A stretch of 64,000 nt of DNA, taken from contig OX393550.1 in the NCBI GenBank assembly GCA_947650365.1, forward strand, positions 116,428,237 to 116,492,236, given 5' to 3'. Positions 29,801-39,608 of this stretch are shown here, piece by piece; within the stretch, counting starts at the first letter, position 1, and every line of letters begins with the position of its first letter. A program made the position numbers and the translations under genes. The notes under the pieces were generated by a model that made no database searches, had not been told where the DNA came from, and was given only the letters and a program-made list of their open reading frames with translations. This DNA comes from Chamaelirium japonicum. Lineage: Eukaryota; Streptophyta; Magnoliopsida; Liliales; Melanthiaceae.

Positions 29801-32431
29801 CTCTATGCAAACCTCCTAAAGTGAGAGGGTACAATTCAGATTATGCATCCTTCCACTTGCTTTGAGCATGCATCTATTGCATGAAACAAAGGGTCGAACC
29901 GATGAACTATCATTATCCGTTGATCCATTTATCTAGTGGTTTCTACATCAAAATGAGGTTGAGCAAGAGAAGCCTGATGATGTCATGCAACTAATAGATG
30001 AGATCATACAAGAGGCAGAGTACAGGCAGATACGAAGCAAAATAGAAGTTTGTACTTTGAAACATCTGCCACCTACAACATCTTTGCTAACGGATTATCC
30101 ACCGCTCGTGCCACCACCTGTAGTGTCTACACTGCCGGTCATACCTCCACCTCCAGTGGAACAAGTCCCTACTATCACACCTTCAGTGGGGTTTTCACCA
30201 GAGCCTACTCTTGAGCGCCCGATGTCATCAGCAACCCCAGTGGACTCATCACCATTGTTTGCACTTCCAATAGAGTCATCACTTACAGCGGTTGATTTTA
30301 GTGGGCGTGTCCTTCAACCCATGGATTTTCTCATAATAGACCAACCACCAGAGGATCGGTCATTTCCCCAGCAATATTTTTGTTTCATCGTTTCTAGGCA
30401 TCCCTATATGCTTGCCACAGTTGTTGTCTCTTGGTCCACGATCGACGACAACACTTTTTCGTGGAACCCAAGAGGCGGCTATAGTGTGATACAATTACAT
30501 CTTTGGATTTACATCATCACTTGCAGACTCAAGCGACTAGACAACTTTACATAACTCGAGATCAACTTCTTTCAAAGTTGCAGACTCGGACCAACGACGT
30601 GATCCGATTTGGCAATCAATTAATAAGTCAATAACTTCGGGGTTAATAAATACTGAAATTAATATTTTTGGAATAAAATCTTAATTTCGGAATAATATAT
30701 TATTTTTATTCCGAACTTATTATTTTAATCCGAAAATATTTTATTTTTCGGATTTATTAATTATGGTATTTCAGACAAGATTTGATGATATTTCAGACAA
30801 GATTTGGAATATTGAATGGTATTTATTTATGGGATTTCATGCAAGATTTGATGGTATTTCGGGCAAGATTTGGAAGATTGGATGGAATTTAATTTTAGGA
30901 TTTCATGCAAGATTTGATAGTATTTCGAGCAAGATTTGGAAGATTGGATGATATTTAATTATGAGATTTTGGAAAAGATTTGATTTGGCTCAAATCTTCT
31001 AAAATTATGGGTTGTTATTATGATAAGATTTTATTTGAGTCAAATCTATCATTATAGGGTTGTCATTGTTTTTCTTTTTTTGAATTTGGTAGTAAGTCTA
31101 TTTAAAGGCCCAAATATGATGAATAAAATTATTGAATGATGATGAAAAAAATGGCAATTTTTTGCTTTTGATTCCTGTGAGAAGTTTCGTACTGCGTTCC
31201 AGAGAGAGGACTGAATAGTTTGATTCCTGCGAGGTCGGAGTATCATCGGTGCGAGGCCGACAACCCCCTTTGCCCTTCCAAGCTAGTGACAAGAGACACG
31301 AAAATTGGGGTTCATGACGTCTCTCCATCTTTCAATGTATAAGTTACGAGTCTTGATCAGCAAAATTGGGGTTCATGACGTCTCTCCATCTTCCAACATC
31401 GTAGTTTGCAGCCTCGGTAACCCTAGAGGAGACTCCACCTCTTGTGTAGCTTCGATCTTCTCTAACGCCTTCCGAGGAAACGGTGCGACCTCCTGAGGAG
31501 CTTCGACTACCACCTTCCTTAGAGATGTCGTCTGGACTATGATTTGTTATATGAAATTATGAATGGTAAAACAACTAATAAGTAAGGACTTTTTGGAAAC
31601 CAATTCATACTCAGTCGAATTGATGGAAAATAAAAAAAGAAACATCCACATGTCTTAAACAATTACGATAGAGAAACCAAGACAACCAACTTAGTTCGTT
31701 ATAGAAAGAAAAAAAAAATTGGGCTCTGATCAAGTGTTGATTTAAAGCACTAACATTCTCGAATTTGTTCATTGCACAAATTACTGATATCCAAGAGACC
31801 AAGATTAGATTTTGGGAAGGAAATGTGAAGGGATTATTACCCTGGAATGGCGGTGGAGAGGAGTGGCAGCCATTAGGCAGATGATGGTGGAGCAATTGGG
31901 GTTGGCTATAAGCGCCCCCTTCCCCGACCTCCCCGTCAACCTGATGTGGGCCATGGCGTCCGGATTCACCTCCGGGACGACGAGCGGAACCATGGGGTCC
32001 ATCCGGAAGGCCGAGCTGTTGTCGACGACGACGGCACCCCGGTCCACGGCCACCGGACCCATCTCCTTGCTGATGGAACCCCCAGCGCTGAAGAGAGCGA
32101 TGTCGACGCCGTCGAAGCTCTCCGGCCGGAGCTCCTCCACCTCGTAGCCCCGGTCCTCGAAGGTGAGCCGCTTCCCGGCGGACCGGCTGCTCGCCAACAT
32201 GCGGATCCTGCGGTAGGGGAAGTCCCGGTCGGAGAGCACGCTGAGGAACTCCTGACCGACAGCCCCCGTCACCCCGACCACCGCCAGCGACGGCCCGTCC
32301 TCCCTCATGGCCATCGATACGGTGGTAGCGACATTCCGGTTCCCTCTCCGACCGCTTTTGATGGTGAACATCGAAGAGAGGTTGCGGCGGTGAACCGTGG
32401 CCGTGGCCGTGGCCGTCGCCGTCGCCTGCAT
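17870..32431 (-). CDS. Aspartate-semialdehyde dehydrogenase, plastid precursor
   Basis: Reduces L-aspartyl-4-phosphate to aspartate semialdehyde with NADPH, the branch point to Lys, Thr, Met and Ile, in the plastid. Eight exons, all with GT/AG ends: 31841-32431, 21483-21569, 21351-21395, 21159-21254, 20967-21068, 18241-18327, 18025-18092, 17870-17951. They join in frame to 1158 nt (385 residues), close to the usual plant length. Residues 1-45 look like a transit peptide (Thr/Ala- and Arg-rich). GVTGAVG (53-59) is the NADP-binding loop. NPNCSTI carries the catalytic Cys (about 180). TYQAASGAG holds the substrate-contacting Gln (about 207), and RVPVMRAHAE the catalytic His region (about 293). 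The C-terminus FVCGDQIRKGAALNAVQIAE is typical. The gene looks intact; intron 1 is swollen by repeats to 10,271 bp. Confidence 0.95.
19030..19190. mobile_element. Small TA-flanked palindromic MITE
   Basis: Inverted ends GTCACAAAGTTCGGCA and TGCCGTACTTTGTGAC, with TA on each side (19028-19029 and 19191-19192). The interior is mostly inverted T-rich/A-rich blocks. A TA duplication suits a Tc1/mariner-type (Stowaway-like) MITE, but the ends are not aligned perfectly. Confidence 0.5.
20492..20805. mobile_element. Tourist-like (PIF/Harbinger) MITE in ASADH intron 5
   Basis: 314 bp with 16-bp inverted ends, GAGGATCTCCAACCGG and CCGGTTGGAGATGCTC (one mismatch). The TAA flanks (20489-20491 and 20806-20808) form the 3-bp duplication expected for PIF/Harbinger. 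The interior repeats GCCTTCAAAATGAAGG-type words in both orientations. No coding. Confidence 0.8.
22968..23335. mobile_element. Mutator-like MITE (9-bp duplication) in ASADH intron 1
   Basis: Ends AATGTTTTAAAAAGC and GCTTTTTAGAACAGTG are imperfect inverted repeats. A perfect 9-bp direct repeat TGGGTTAGC flanks the element (22959-22967 and 23336-23344). A 9-bp duplication suits Mutator-like elements. The interior holds GGCGGGCGCCC and AGGCGATGCG words. A longer relative lies at 47629-48201. Confidence 0.7.
24433..28677 (-). mobile_element. Chain of short LTR elements sharing LTRs (LTR-internal-LTR-internal-partial LTR)
   Basis: Reading the minus strand, LTRs begin TGATGC and end GCATCA (perfect 6-bp inverted ends). 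LTRs lie at 26364-27144 and 24433-25215 (about 780 bp each), with part of a third at 28295-28677. A TATTTAAAGG-like TATA box lies in each. Two internal regions (25216-26363, 27145-28294; about 1.15 kb) each open with an initiator-Met primer-binding site (TTGGTATCAGAGC) and end in a purine tract next to the next LTR. They are too short for gag-pol, so the elements were non-autonomous (TRIM/LARD-like size). Internal frames encode a Pro-rich segment and a PPEDQSFSQQYFCFIVSGH segment not assigned to any domain. The LTRs differ at many positions, so insertion is old. Fossil, broken. Confidence 0.8.
28678..28745. other. Junction between the two head-to-head LTR groups
   Basis: 68 bp containing a fragment resembling the LTR terminal part (GGAGGAGATGGAAGGGC). 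It probably records the rearrangement that placed the two groups in opposite orientations. Confidence 0.45.
28746..31281 (+). mobile_element. Short LTR element of the same family, opposite orientation
   Basis: 5' LTR 28746-29437 ending GCATCA, primer-binding site TTGGTATCAGAGC at 29440-29452, internal region to about 30578, 3' LTR about 30579-31281. Same family as 24433-28677 but on the plus strand, so the two groups are head to head with their 5' ends about 70 bp apart. The internal region includes an open stretch 29985-30554 (Pro-rich, PPVVSTLPVIPPPPVEQV, then FPQQYFCFIVSRHP), unrecognised and without a zinc knuckle. Fossil, broken; substantial divergence from the minus-strand copies indicates age. 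Confidence 0.75.
31297..31393. repeat. Short direct duplication in ASADH intron 1
   Basis: About 31 bp beginning AAAATTGGGGTTCATGACG and ending CTCTCCATCTT occurs twice, near 31302 and 31363. It flanks nothing recognisable. Confidence 0.7.
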
Positions 32432-32707
32432 GTTCTTCTCCGGCTTAGTTCTCGCTCTGATTTGTTTACGGCGGCGGGAAGATCGAAGAGGGGGACAAGA
32501 CGCGCTTTAGGGTTTTGGATTGTGGCTCCAAACTAACCGAAGCCTCAGTTTTCAAAAAATATTTAAAAAAAAAAAGGAAATAAGAAGGAAGAACCTTTGG
32601 CAATAAAATTTACCACTGCACATCTGGCAAATGTGTAATATTGGCAATTAACATTTTTTTTTTTTTGAAATGTTGGCAATAACATTTTGCAATAAGAGGA
32701 TAAATAT
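32432..32707 (-). promoter_or_regulatory. ASADH 5' flank
   Basis: Presumed promoter and 5'-UTR. The first 100 bp upstream of the ATG are GC-rich and unique, then AT-rich. A hAT-type element (32708-33169) begins about 280 bp upstream of the start codon. No convincing TATA box was found. Confidence 0.4.
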
Positions 32708-33169
32708 TAGGGGTGGCAATGGGTCGGGTCGGGTCGGGTTCGTGTCGTGTCTAGTTTCAGCTCGTGTCCAAAACCTCTAGACCCGGACCCGATCTGTTTT
32801 ACTAATCGTGTCTAGATCTTAAACCTGTACCCGACCCGCTTATAAACGAGTGGACCCGATAGGACCTGTTTACCTCATGGGTCTATTTAGTTGACCCGAT
32901 CCGATCCAATCCGACTCGACCCGACCTGACCCGATAGACCCACTGGTACTATATATTACTCTATCGGATTGTGGGTAGACCTGACCCAGCCCGACATGAC
33001 CCGTTGAATTTTAAATGGGTCTTCCCAGTTCTACCGTGTCTAGATCCTAAACCCGGACCCGACCCGTTTATTAAACAGGTCTATCTTGTCGATCCATTTA
33101 CGACCCAAACCCGTTTAACCCTGACCCAGACCCGCTTACTTCGTGTCGGGTCTAAATTTGCCAGCTCTA
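32708..33169. mobile_element. Second GGGTC-word hAT-type element, upstream of ASADH
   Basis: Left end TAGGGGTGGCAAT is identical to the 4928 copy; the right end ATTTGCCAGCTCTA is degenerate. Flanks ATAAATAT (32700-32707) and ATAAATAA (33170-33177) match at 7 of 8 positions, a decayed 8-bp duplication. The interior is the same GGGTC/GACCC word array but more diverged. Confidence 0.75.
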
Positions 33170-33177
33170 ATAAATAA

Positions 33178-33965
33178 ACTGCACATCTGTCGATACAAGA
33201 TATATTGTTTGTCCATAAACTGATTAGTGCATAAGGACCCGTCCACTATGGACTGAACAATATGCACATCGTTCGACTGCCGCCAACCATTACGGGTTTT
33301 TACGTTCCTGGTTCACCGAACAACTCATTATCATTCGACCCAGACTTGCCAAACATGTAGGGCTTGTGTTTTGGCTACCGGGGTTTGGTCGTCGGGGATT
33401 GGTCAGCTAGGGTTGTGATTTTGAAAGAAAAAAGTGGGGAGGGACATAAACTTTACTCAAATTCATGTTGCTCCGGCGGTGGACCTCGTCTCAAGCGTGC
33501 CACCCGGATCTTCACTCCCCTCAAGTCTCTGGATCGGGTAGCTCCGGCGGAGTAGACAAATCTGGTTGCTCCGGCAGTGGCGGAGGAGAGAATGATCGCT
33601 GATCGGGTGAACAAAGGATGAGAGAGGAAAGAGTTAGGGTTTGAGGTCGTTTGTGTGTGTGTGTGTGGAGTAGCTTGGGGAAGAAGAGTAGTATCGGATT
33701 TTTTATAAACTAAAGATGTGCAGTGAGCAAATATATGACTTGGGCACACACATCTTCAGCATATTTACAACAAAACCACATATTAATCGGTAAACATTGG
33801 AGCTCATGTAACAGCTTGTTTGGTTATGTGCAGTTGTAACGCATGGGTCAACACCGTAGGGTCGTGTCTGTTGGTTCGTTGTAGTCCCACCCAACACGTG
33901 TGGTTCAGACTACCGCTCAGCCAAATTTCTATAGAAAAGCCAATAGTTGGAACACACAGAACTAC
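33178..33965. other. Intergenic, no gene seen
   Basis: Contains a short GC-rich stretch (33465-33560, CTCCGGCGG words) and a (GT)n tract at about 33645-33666. No protein recognised. Confidence 0.45.
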
Positions 33966-34339
33966 ACACATTCCAAACCAAGGCTAATATTAATCCATGC
34001 CCAGTATTTTAAATCCTCTGTCATGAAAATAAACAAAAGGCTAGAACCGTAATATGTCATTTTTGCCCTTCCCGTTCTATCCCTACACAAATCACATATA
34101 CCATCCAAGAATATTATCCTTTTGCCACTAATCAATTGAGTTTTACTTATCCATTTAAAAAACCAAGTGCTATTATGGGAATAAATCCCACTAACCCACT
34201 AACTCATTCTTCCTTCCATCCTACTTTTTGTACAATACCCGAAACCCAATTGCTCCTCTAACTTGTGACCCAACCCCAACCCGTAACATCTAGTACGGGT
34301 ATGGGTATAAATGCACTTTTAGGTATGGAGATGGGTCGT

Positions 34340-35110
34340 ACAAGGTTTCTACAAGTTTTGGGTATGGTATGGATATGAGTTGTACAAGGTTTGGGTAGGG
34401 TAGGGTATGGGTACCTAAATACTTTTTAGGGTATAGGTATAGGAACTCTACTGGATTAACTTTTAGGTATGGTTACCGTAAAACAACAAAAGGGCTAGGG
34501 CAGTAATATGCCATTCTTGCCCTTCCCACTCTATCCCTACACAATGTACAAATATCATCCAAGAATATTACCCTTTTGCCACTAATCAATTAATCTTATT
34601 TATCCATTTAAAAAACCAAGGGCTATTATGGGATTTAATCCCACTAACCCACATTCTTCCTTCCATCCTACTTTTCGTTCCCATTTTAACTCTACCCGAT
34701 TAACTTTCGGGTTTGGGTATGAATACCCCAATACACCCGAAACCCAATTGCCTCTCTAACTTGTGACTCAACCCCGACCCGAAACATCTGGTACGGGTAT
34801 GGGTACAAATGTACTTTTCAGATATGGGTATTGATTGTACAAGGTTTCTACAAGTTTTGGATATGGTATGGATATGAGTTGTACAAGGTCTGGGTAGGGT
34901 AGGGTATGGGTACCTAAATACTTTTTACAAGGCTTGGGTATGGTATGGATATGAGTTGAACAAGGTTTGGGTAGGGTAGGGTATGGGTACCTATATACTT
35001 TTAACAAGGCTTGGGTATGGTATGGATATGAGTTGTACAAGGTTTGGGTAGGGTAGGGTATGGGTACCTAAATACTTTTTACAATGCTTGGGTAAGGTAT
35101 GGGTATAGGA
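34340..35110. repeat. Minisatellite of about 78 bp with GGGTATGG words
   Basis: The unit runs ACAAGGCTTGGGTATGGTAT, then GGATATGAGTTGTACAAGG, then GTAGGGTAGGGTATGGGTAC. The last two units (from about 34927 and 35005) are nearly identical, with earlier partial copies from 34350 and 34850. Long frames across it (YPYPTLPKP type) are repeat artefacts. Confidence 0.75.
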
Positions 35111-35460
35111 ACTCTACCCGATTAACTATCAGGTAGAGGTACCTCAAAAGTCAATAGCCATATTTGACACCCGAAATCTAATTGTCTCTCTAACTTGTGT
35201 AGATAATACAATTTGACATATAAATAGTGTACATATGCCCCCTATTTGGATCCTATGTCATTTAAACAAAAGCAAGGTAGAAAGTGTTGCATTCATGCAC
35301 TTCCCATTGTGGCCCTACAAAAATTATCAATATGCCCTTATGTCCCTATCATTATTTCATGTGTCCATACATGGTATTAAAATGACTATTTTTAATTGGG
35401 GGACTTAGTGAGAGGTCCCTACAAGAGATCACTTTCAAGGTAAGTGTAGAAGGGGTTTTC

Positions 35461-36297
35461 TGTCACGCCCACCAGATGATGACATGTGTACCGCTGGACC
35501 ACCCGGTCTGGTCTAGCGTGGAGATTCGTGGGACCCGATGATATGAACCGGACCCAAATCTACCAGACCCGGCCCGTGAGCTACTCTGTTAACAGAAGAT
35601 TGAACCCAGGGAGGAAGTCAAAGGAATCCGAGCTCCTCAACGGGAGCCAGGTCGGGGGAGTAGTAGGGTAGGTCGTGGTGCTGGCTCGGCTACCCGACCA
35701 CACAGCTGGTCCGACCTGATCAGCACCGAAGAACCGCCATTAAGCGAGAAAAGATCAGAAGACACCGTAACAACCGGGATACATGCCAGGCTAGGTAATC
35801 CCGAGGAAATCTCGTCCGTCGGGTCGTGGGTTACCCGCGATGAGGTATAACACCCACGATCTACAGGAGCATAAAAGAAAATTTTGAATGACGTCCGATC
35901 GGAGAGGATCCGCCGTAACATACCCGAGATCATTGAAGGACATACCGCAGTGATTGCGCACACGTGCGAAGAAATCTACAAAAGAAACTGCGCCCCTTCA
36001 TGGGCAGGTAAGCAATTCAAACTCTCAAGAAGCAATAAAGCAACTCAAGAGAATCGAAACCCAAGAAAGGCAATTCACTTCCGGACCCACTACCACACTA
36101 CACATCTCTCCCTTCCCTGACTTGAGCATCGGAGGGGCCTTGGCTCGGAGGTGAGCCTCAGTCTTTTTGCAGGTACCGCGGGAAGGCGGTGGAGGATGTC
36201 CAGCTCCATCTGACAATCGGATGTGACCGACGGGTTTTATCTCTTTTTAATAACCAAATTATCCCTTAGTGCATGCACCTCCATCCTTGTCGTTACA
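35461..36297 (+). mobile_element. Solo LTR, probably Ty3/gypsy Tat-like
   Basis: 837 bp beginning TGTCACG and ending CGTTACA (inverted ends, 6 of 7). It contains CCCTGACTTGAGCATCGGAG (36114-36133), a motif that recurs near the transcript start of Tat-lineage LTRs in many plants. No internal region is attached. No 5-bp flanking duplication is evident, so the boundaries are tentative. Fossil. Confidence 0.6.
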
Positions 36298-36965
36298 AGA
36301 CTCCAAATAGCGGATTTGCTACATTGATTTCACTATAGCAAAAAAAATTTAGCACGATTTCACAGAAAAATATATTGCTACATGAAATAATGATAGAGAC
36401 ATAAGGGCATATTGATAATTTTTGGAGGGCCACAATGGGAAGTACAAGAATGCAACACTTCCTACCTTGCTTTTGTTTTAATGGCATAGGATCCAAATAT
36501 GGGGCGTATGTACACTATCTATAAGTAAAATTGTATTATCGACACAAATTAGAGAGAATTAGGTTTCGGGTGTCAAATATGGCTATTGACTTATGAGGTA
36601 CCCATACCTGATAGTTAATCGGGTATAGTTTTTATACCCATACCTTACCCAAGCCTTGTAAAAAGTATTTAGGTACCCATTCCTGATAGTAAATCGGGTA
36701 GAGTTCCTATACCCATACCCTACCCATAATAGCCCTTGGTTTTTTAAATGGGTAGAGTTCCCATAATAATAGTCCTTGGTTTTTTAAATGGATAAATAAG
36801 ACTCAATTGATTAGTGGCAAAAGGGTAATATTATTGGATGGTATTTGTGATTTGGGTAGGGATAGAATGGGAAAGCCAAAAATGACATATTACGATCCTA
36901 GCCCTTGTGTTTGTTTTCATGACATAGGATTCAAAATATTTGGTGTGGATTAATATATAAGGTGA

Positions 36966-37433
36966 AGGGTAAAGTAGAAACTCATGCAAAAGGATGGAAG
37001 AACGCAAGAACCCTAAAGTAATTTCATTGTAGCAAAAGAGTAACAATCTGTGTAGATTGTTACTCAATCTGCAAAGATTGTTAATCTTTTGCTATAGTGA
37101 TTTCACTGTAGCATTTTTTATCGACTGGATATCTAAAAAAAAAAAAATTGATAAAGAGAACAAATTGTTACTCTTTTGCTACAGTTCTTTCACTGTAGCC
37201 AAAAAAAAAATAGCAAGATTTCATAAAAAAAAACTTGCTACAATGATATTACTATAGCAAAAGAGTAACAGTTTCCGAAGATTGTTACTCTTTTTGCTAC
37301 AGGACCCGTGCCTACCTGTATTGTTGCACGTATGATTAGTTATGTTATAGGGCCCTATCATACATTATGCCTTTGTAATTTGTGTACAAATACAAGGATC
37401 CATAGATCAGCAATTGTTGCACACGTAGTGCAC
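36966..37433. repeat. Repeated TGCTACAGTG / CACTGTAGCA words
   Basis: Between about 37020 and 37310 the words GATTGTTACTCTTTTGCTAC and TTTCACTGTAGC recur in both orientations. They resemble words in the GASA intron and in the 54.4-55.3 kb foldback. Probably a decayed palindromic element. Confidence 0.5.
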
Positions 37434-37446
37434 TAGTTTCATTTAA

Positions 37447-37714
37447 GGGTTATTTTGACTTTGCCCCCCAAATTTTGCCTTGAATTAGACTTTACCACCC
37501 ATTTTTTCATTAATTAGACTTTACCCCCCAAAATTAATTGTGATGGTGAGCTGACGGAAAAGAAATGAAGCTTTGGGGGGTGGGCTAACAGAATCGTTAG
37601 TTTTGGGGAGTAAAGTCTAATTAATGAAATTATGGGGGGTAAAATTTAATTAATGAAAAGATGGGGGGTAAAGTCTAATTCAAGGCAACATTTGGGGGGC
37701 AAAGTCAAAATAAC
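37447..37714. mobile_element. Palindromic MITE with TTTGCCCCCC ends
   Basis: Inverted ends GTTATTTTGACTTTGCCCCC and GGGGGCAAAGTCAAAATAAC. Sub-terminal blocks of TAATTAGACTTTACCCCCC type are repeated two to three times in each arm. TAGTTTCATTTAA flanks it on both sides (37434-37446 and 37715-37727), an unusually long apparent target duplication. No coding. Confidence 0.75.
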
Positions 37715-37820
37715 TAGTTTCATTTAATCAGAAGTTACTATAAAGACCATTGGTATGAACAAGTCATGTGAAGTCAGTGGTGAACAATGTGGGCATCATG
37801 CACTATTTTTCCTTTGAACC

Positions 37821-39608
37821 CTACCAGAAATCATCACAAGTGCAGGATCCTTCCCTGAACCGATGGAACCGATTCCGATCTCGTAGGATGATCTCCCTTC
37901 CGAAAGCCCTGGACGCAAGTTTCATCACCAAGTGACAGTCACCGCAGACCCGAATGTTGTTCACGATCCGGACGGGCGTTGGAGTGGTGGTCCCGATGAG
38001 CCCGAAAGCGAGCGCGAGCTTCTCGCTGTGGAGCAGCAGCGCGTTCCGCTTCTCGTGCTCCTCGACATCGAGCAGCACCTCTGAGGTATCCATCACGTAC
38101 CCAAGCTCCCCGACCCTCGACTCGATCTCCTCCACCATCGCGTAGATCTCGTCGATGCAGGGGTGCGACTTATCGCCCACCATGAATTCATGAACCAGGC
38201 CACCCACCTCGACTGAGCTGCACCCGGGAGTCTTACTGATCCCTCTGGCCTTCATTGACGCCCTCACTCTCGCGACGTCGTCCCATCTGCGGTGGTGGGC
38301 GTAGATGTTCGATAGCAGCACATATGTGGCATCGTTGTTGGGCTCTATTTCTATCAGATGATTGGCGACGAACTCGGCGAGCTCGAGATTGGTTGGATTA
38401 CGGCGACAAGCGCTCAGTAGAGAGCCCCACAGAGCGGCGCAAGGCTCTGTCGGCATTGTCTCGATAATACCCAGTGCCTCCTCCAACAATCCCGCCCTAC
38501 TGAGCAGATCCACCATGCAACCGTAGTGCTCTGCTTTCGGTAAGACGTTGTAGCATGTTGCCATGCTGTTAAAGATGCGACGCCCCTCGTTGACAAGCCC
38601 CGAATGGCTGCAAGCTGAGAGGACGGCGATGAAGGTGATGCCGTCGGGCATCACGCCTTGAGCGGTCATGTCGGAGAACAGGGCGAGGGCGTCCTCGCCA
38701 TGCCCGAACATAGCGAGGCCCTGGATCATGGCCGTCCACGACAAGACGTTCCGATGTGGCATTTCGTCGAACACCTTACGGGCGAGCTCGATGCTCCCGC
38801 ACTTGGCGTAGGTGCCCACCAGCGCCGTGCCAATGGACATGTTCAGCGGGACCCCGCTCTTGACGGCGTAATCATGGATCCACAGGGCGGTGTCCAGCGA
38901 GCCCAAGGCCGTGCAGGCGGTGAGGACGCTGACGATGGTGATCTCGTCCGGCGCAGCGCCACCGTCGGTTTTGAGGAGCTGGTATAGCAAGTCCAAGGCT
39001 TCTTTCGGGTGGCCGCTCTTGACGAAGCCAGAGATGAGGGCGTTCCAGGGGGCGATGCGGGCGAGGTGGGGAGAGGCGGAGAAGAGGCGGCGGGCGGAGG
39101 CGGGATCGCCACAGGAGGAGTAGAGGGAGAGGAGGGCGGTGTGGGTGTGGAGGTGGGATGGGAGGCGGAGCTTGAGGAGGAGGGCGTGGAGGGCGGCGCC
39201 GAGGGGGAGGGAGCGGAGGAGGGCGGCGGCCTTGAGGAGGAGGGGAAGGGAGCGGAGGAGAGAGTTGGGGAGGAAGTGATGGTAGTGGGAGGAGAAGAAG
39301 AGGAGGGAGAGGTGGGGGGAGGAGGCGCGGAGGTAGGCGTGGATAATGGCGTTGCGGGTGAAGGCGTCGGGGGAGGGGATGCGGGAGAAGATGGAGAGGG
39401 CGTAGTCCATGTGCTGCTGCTGGTGGGGGCGGTGGCGGCTGAGGGAGCAGGTGGCGGCGACCAGCCGGCCGGCGACGACTGAAGAGCGGTAGTGGTGGTG
39501 GTCCGGATGCTGCTGGGCCTTGATCATGTGGGCGTGGACTTGGTGGAGGTCGCGGATGGTGTGGCACGCCTGGAGGAGGGACAGGGTGGCGGCTGCGCCA
39601 TCGGACAT
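37821..39608 (-). CDS. DYW-class pentatricopeptide repeat protein
   Basis: A single exon of 595 codons. The first in-frame ATG is at 39608 (MSDGAAATL); the open frame upstream has no ATG. The protein carries a run of PLS-type PPR motifs (for example NVLSWTAMIQGLAMFGHGED and YGCMVDLLSRAGLLEEA). It then has an E domain (CAALWGSLLSACRR...YVLLSNIYAHHRRWDDV) and a DYW deaminase domain with HSEKLALAFG and CGDCH, ending CTCDDFW. Family members bind organellar RNA and edit C to U; the HxE and CxxC elements of the zinc site are present. The last three residues are DFW rather than DYW, a known variant. The target transcript cannot be predicted. The 5' half is very GC-rich, which gives long spurious frames in other phases. 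Intact. Confidence 0.93.
   Translation of the reverse strand: MSDGAAATLSLLQACHTIRDLHQVHAHMIKAQQHPDHHHYRSSVVAGRLVAATCSLSRHRPHQQQHMDYALSIFSRIPSPDAFTRNAIIHAYLRASSPHLSLLFFSSHYHHFLPNSLLRSLPLLLKAAALLRSLPLGAALHALLLKLRLPSHLHTHTALLSLYSSCGDPASARRLFSASPHLARIAPWNALISGFVKSGHPKEALDLLYQLLKTDGGAAPDEITIVSVLTACTALGSLDTALWIHDYAVKSGVPLNMSIGTALVGTYAKCGSIELARKVFDEMPHRNVLSWTAMIQGLAMFGHGEDALALFSDMTAQGVMPDGITFIAVLSACSHSGLVNEGRRIFNSMATCYNVLPKAEHYGCMVDLLSRAGLLEEALGIIETMPTEPCAALWGSLLSACRRNPTNLELAEFVANHLIEIEPNNDATYVLLSNIYAHHRRWDDVARVRASMKARGISKTPGCSSVEVGGLVHEFMVGDKSHPCIDEIYAMVEEIESRVGELGYVMDTSEVLLDVEEHEKRNALLLHSEKLALAFGLIGTTTPTPVRIVNNIRVCGDCHLVMKLASRAFGREIILRDRNRFHRFREGSCTCDDFW

Larger units (their letters stand above)
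21570..31840 (-). other. ASADH intron 1 (10.3 kb) packed with repeats
   Basis: From the donor at 31840 to the acceptor at 21570. It contains the MITE at 22968-23335, two groups of short LTR elements (24433-28677 and 28746-31281), a short tandem duplication (31297-31392) and anonymous AT-rich DNA at 21570-22960 and 23345-24430. No host gene is seen inside. Confidence 0.85.
33970..36965. repeat. Large imperfect inverted repeat (foldback) with inserted solo LTR
   Basis: Left-arm blocks recur inverted on the right: 33975-34180 (AAAAAACCAAGTGCTATTAT, CTTTTGCCACTAATCAATTG) matches 36770-36965, and 35215-35385 (GGATCCTATGTCATTTAAAC, ATATGCCCTTATGTCCCTAT) matches 36385-36540. The left arm is expanded by an internal duplication of about 470 bp (34010 and 34490) and by a minisatellite. 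A solo LTR occupies the spacer. No coding sequence. It may be a very decayed foldback transposon; no clean terminal repeat or target duplication was found. Confidence 0.65.

Noticed and set aside
31812-32536. Plus-strand frames of 111 and 196 codons opposite ASADH exon 1
   Set aside because: Antisense shadows of a well-conserved exon.
34768-35040. 90-codon Tyr/Pro-rich frame
   Set aside because: Translation of the 78-bp minisatellite.
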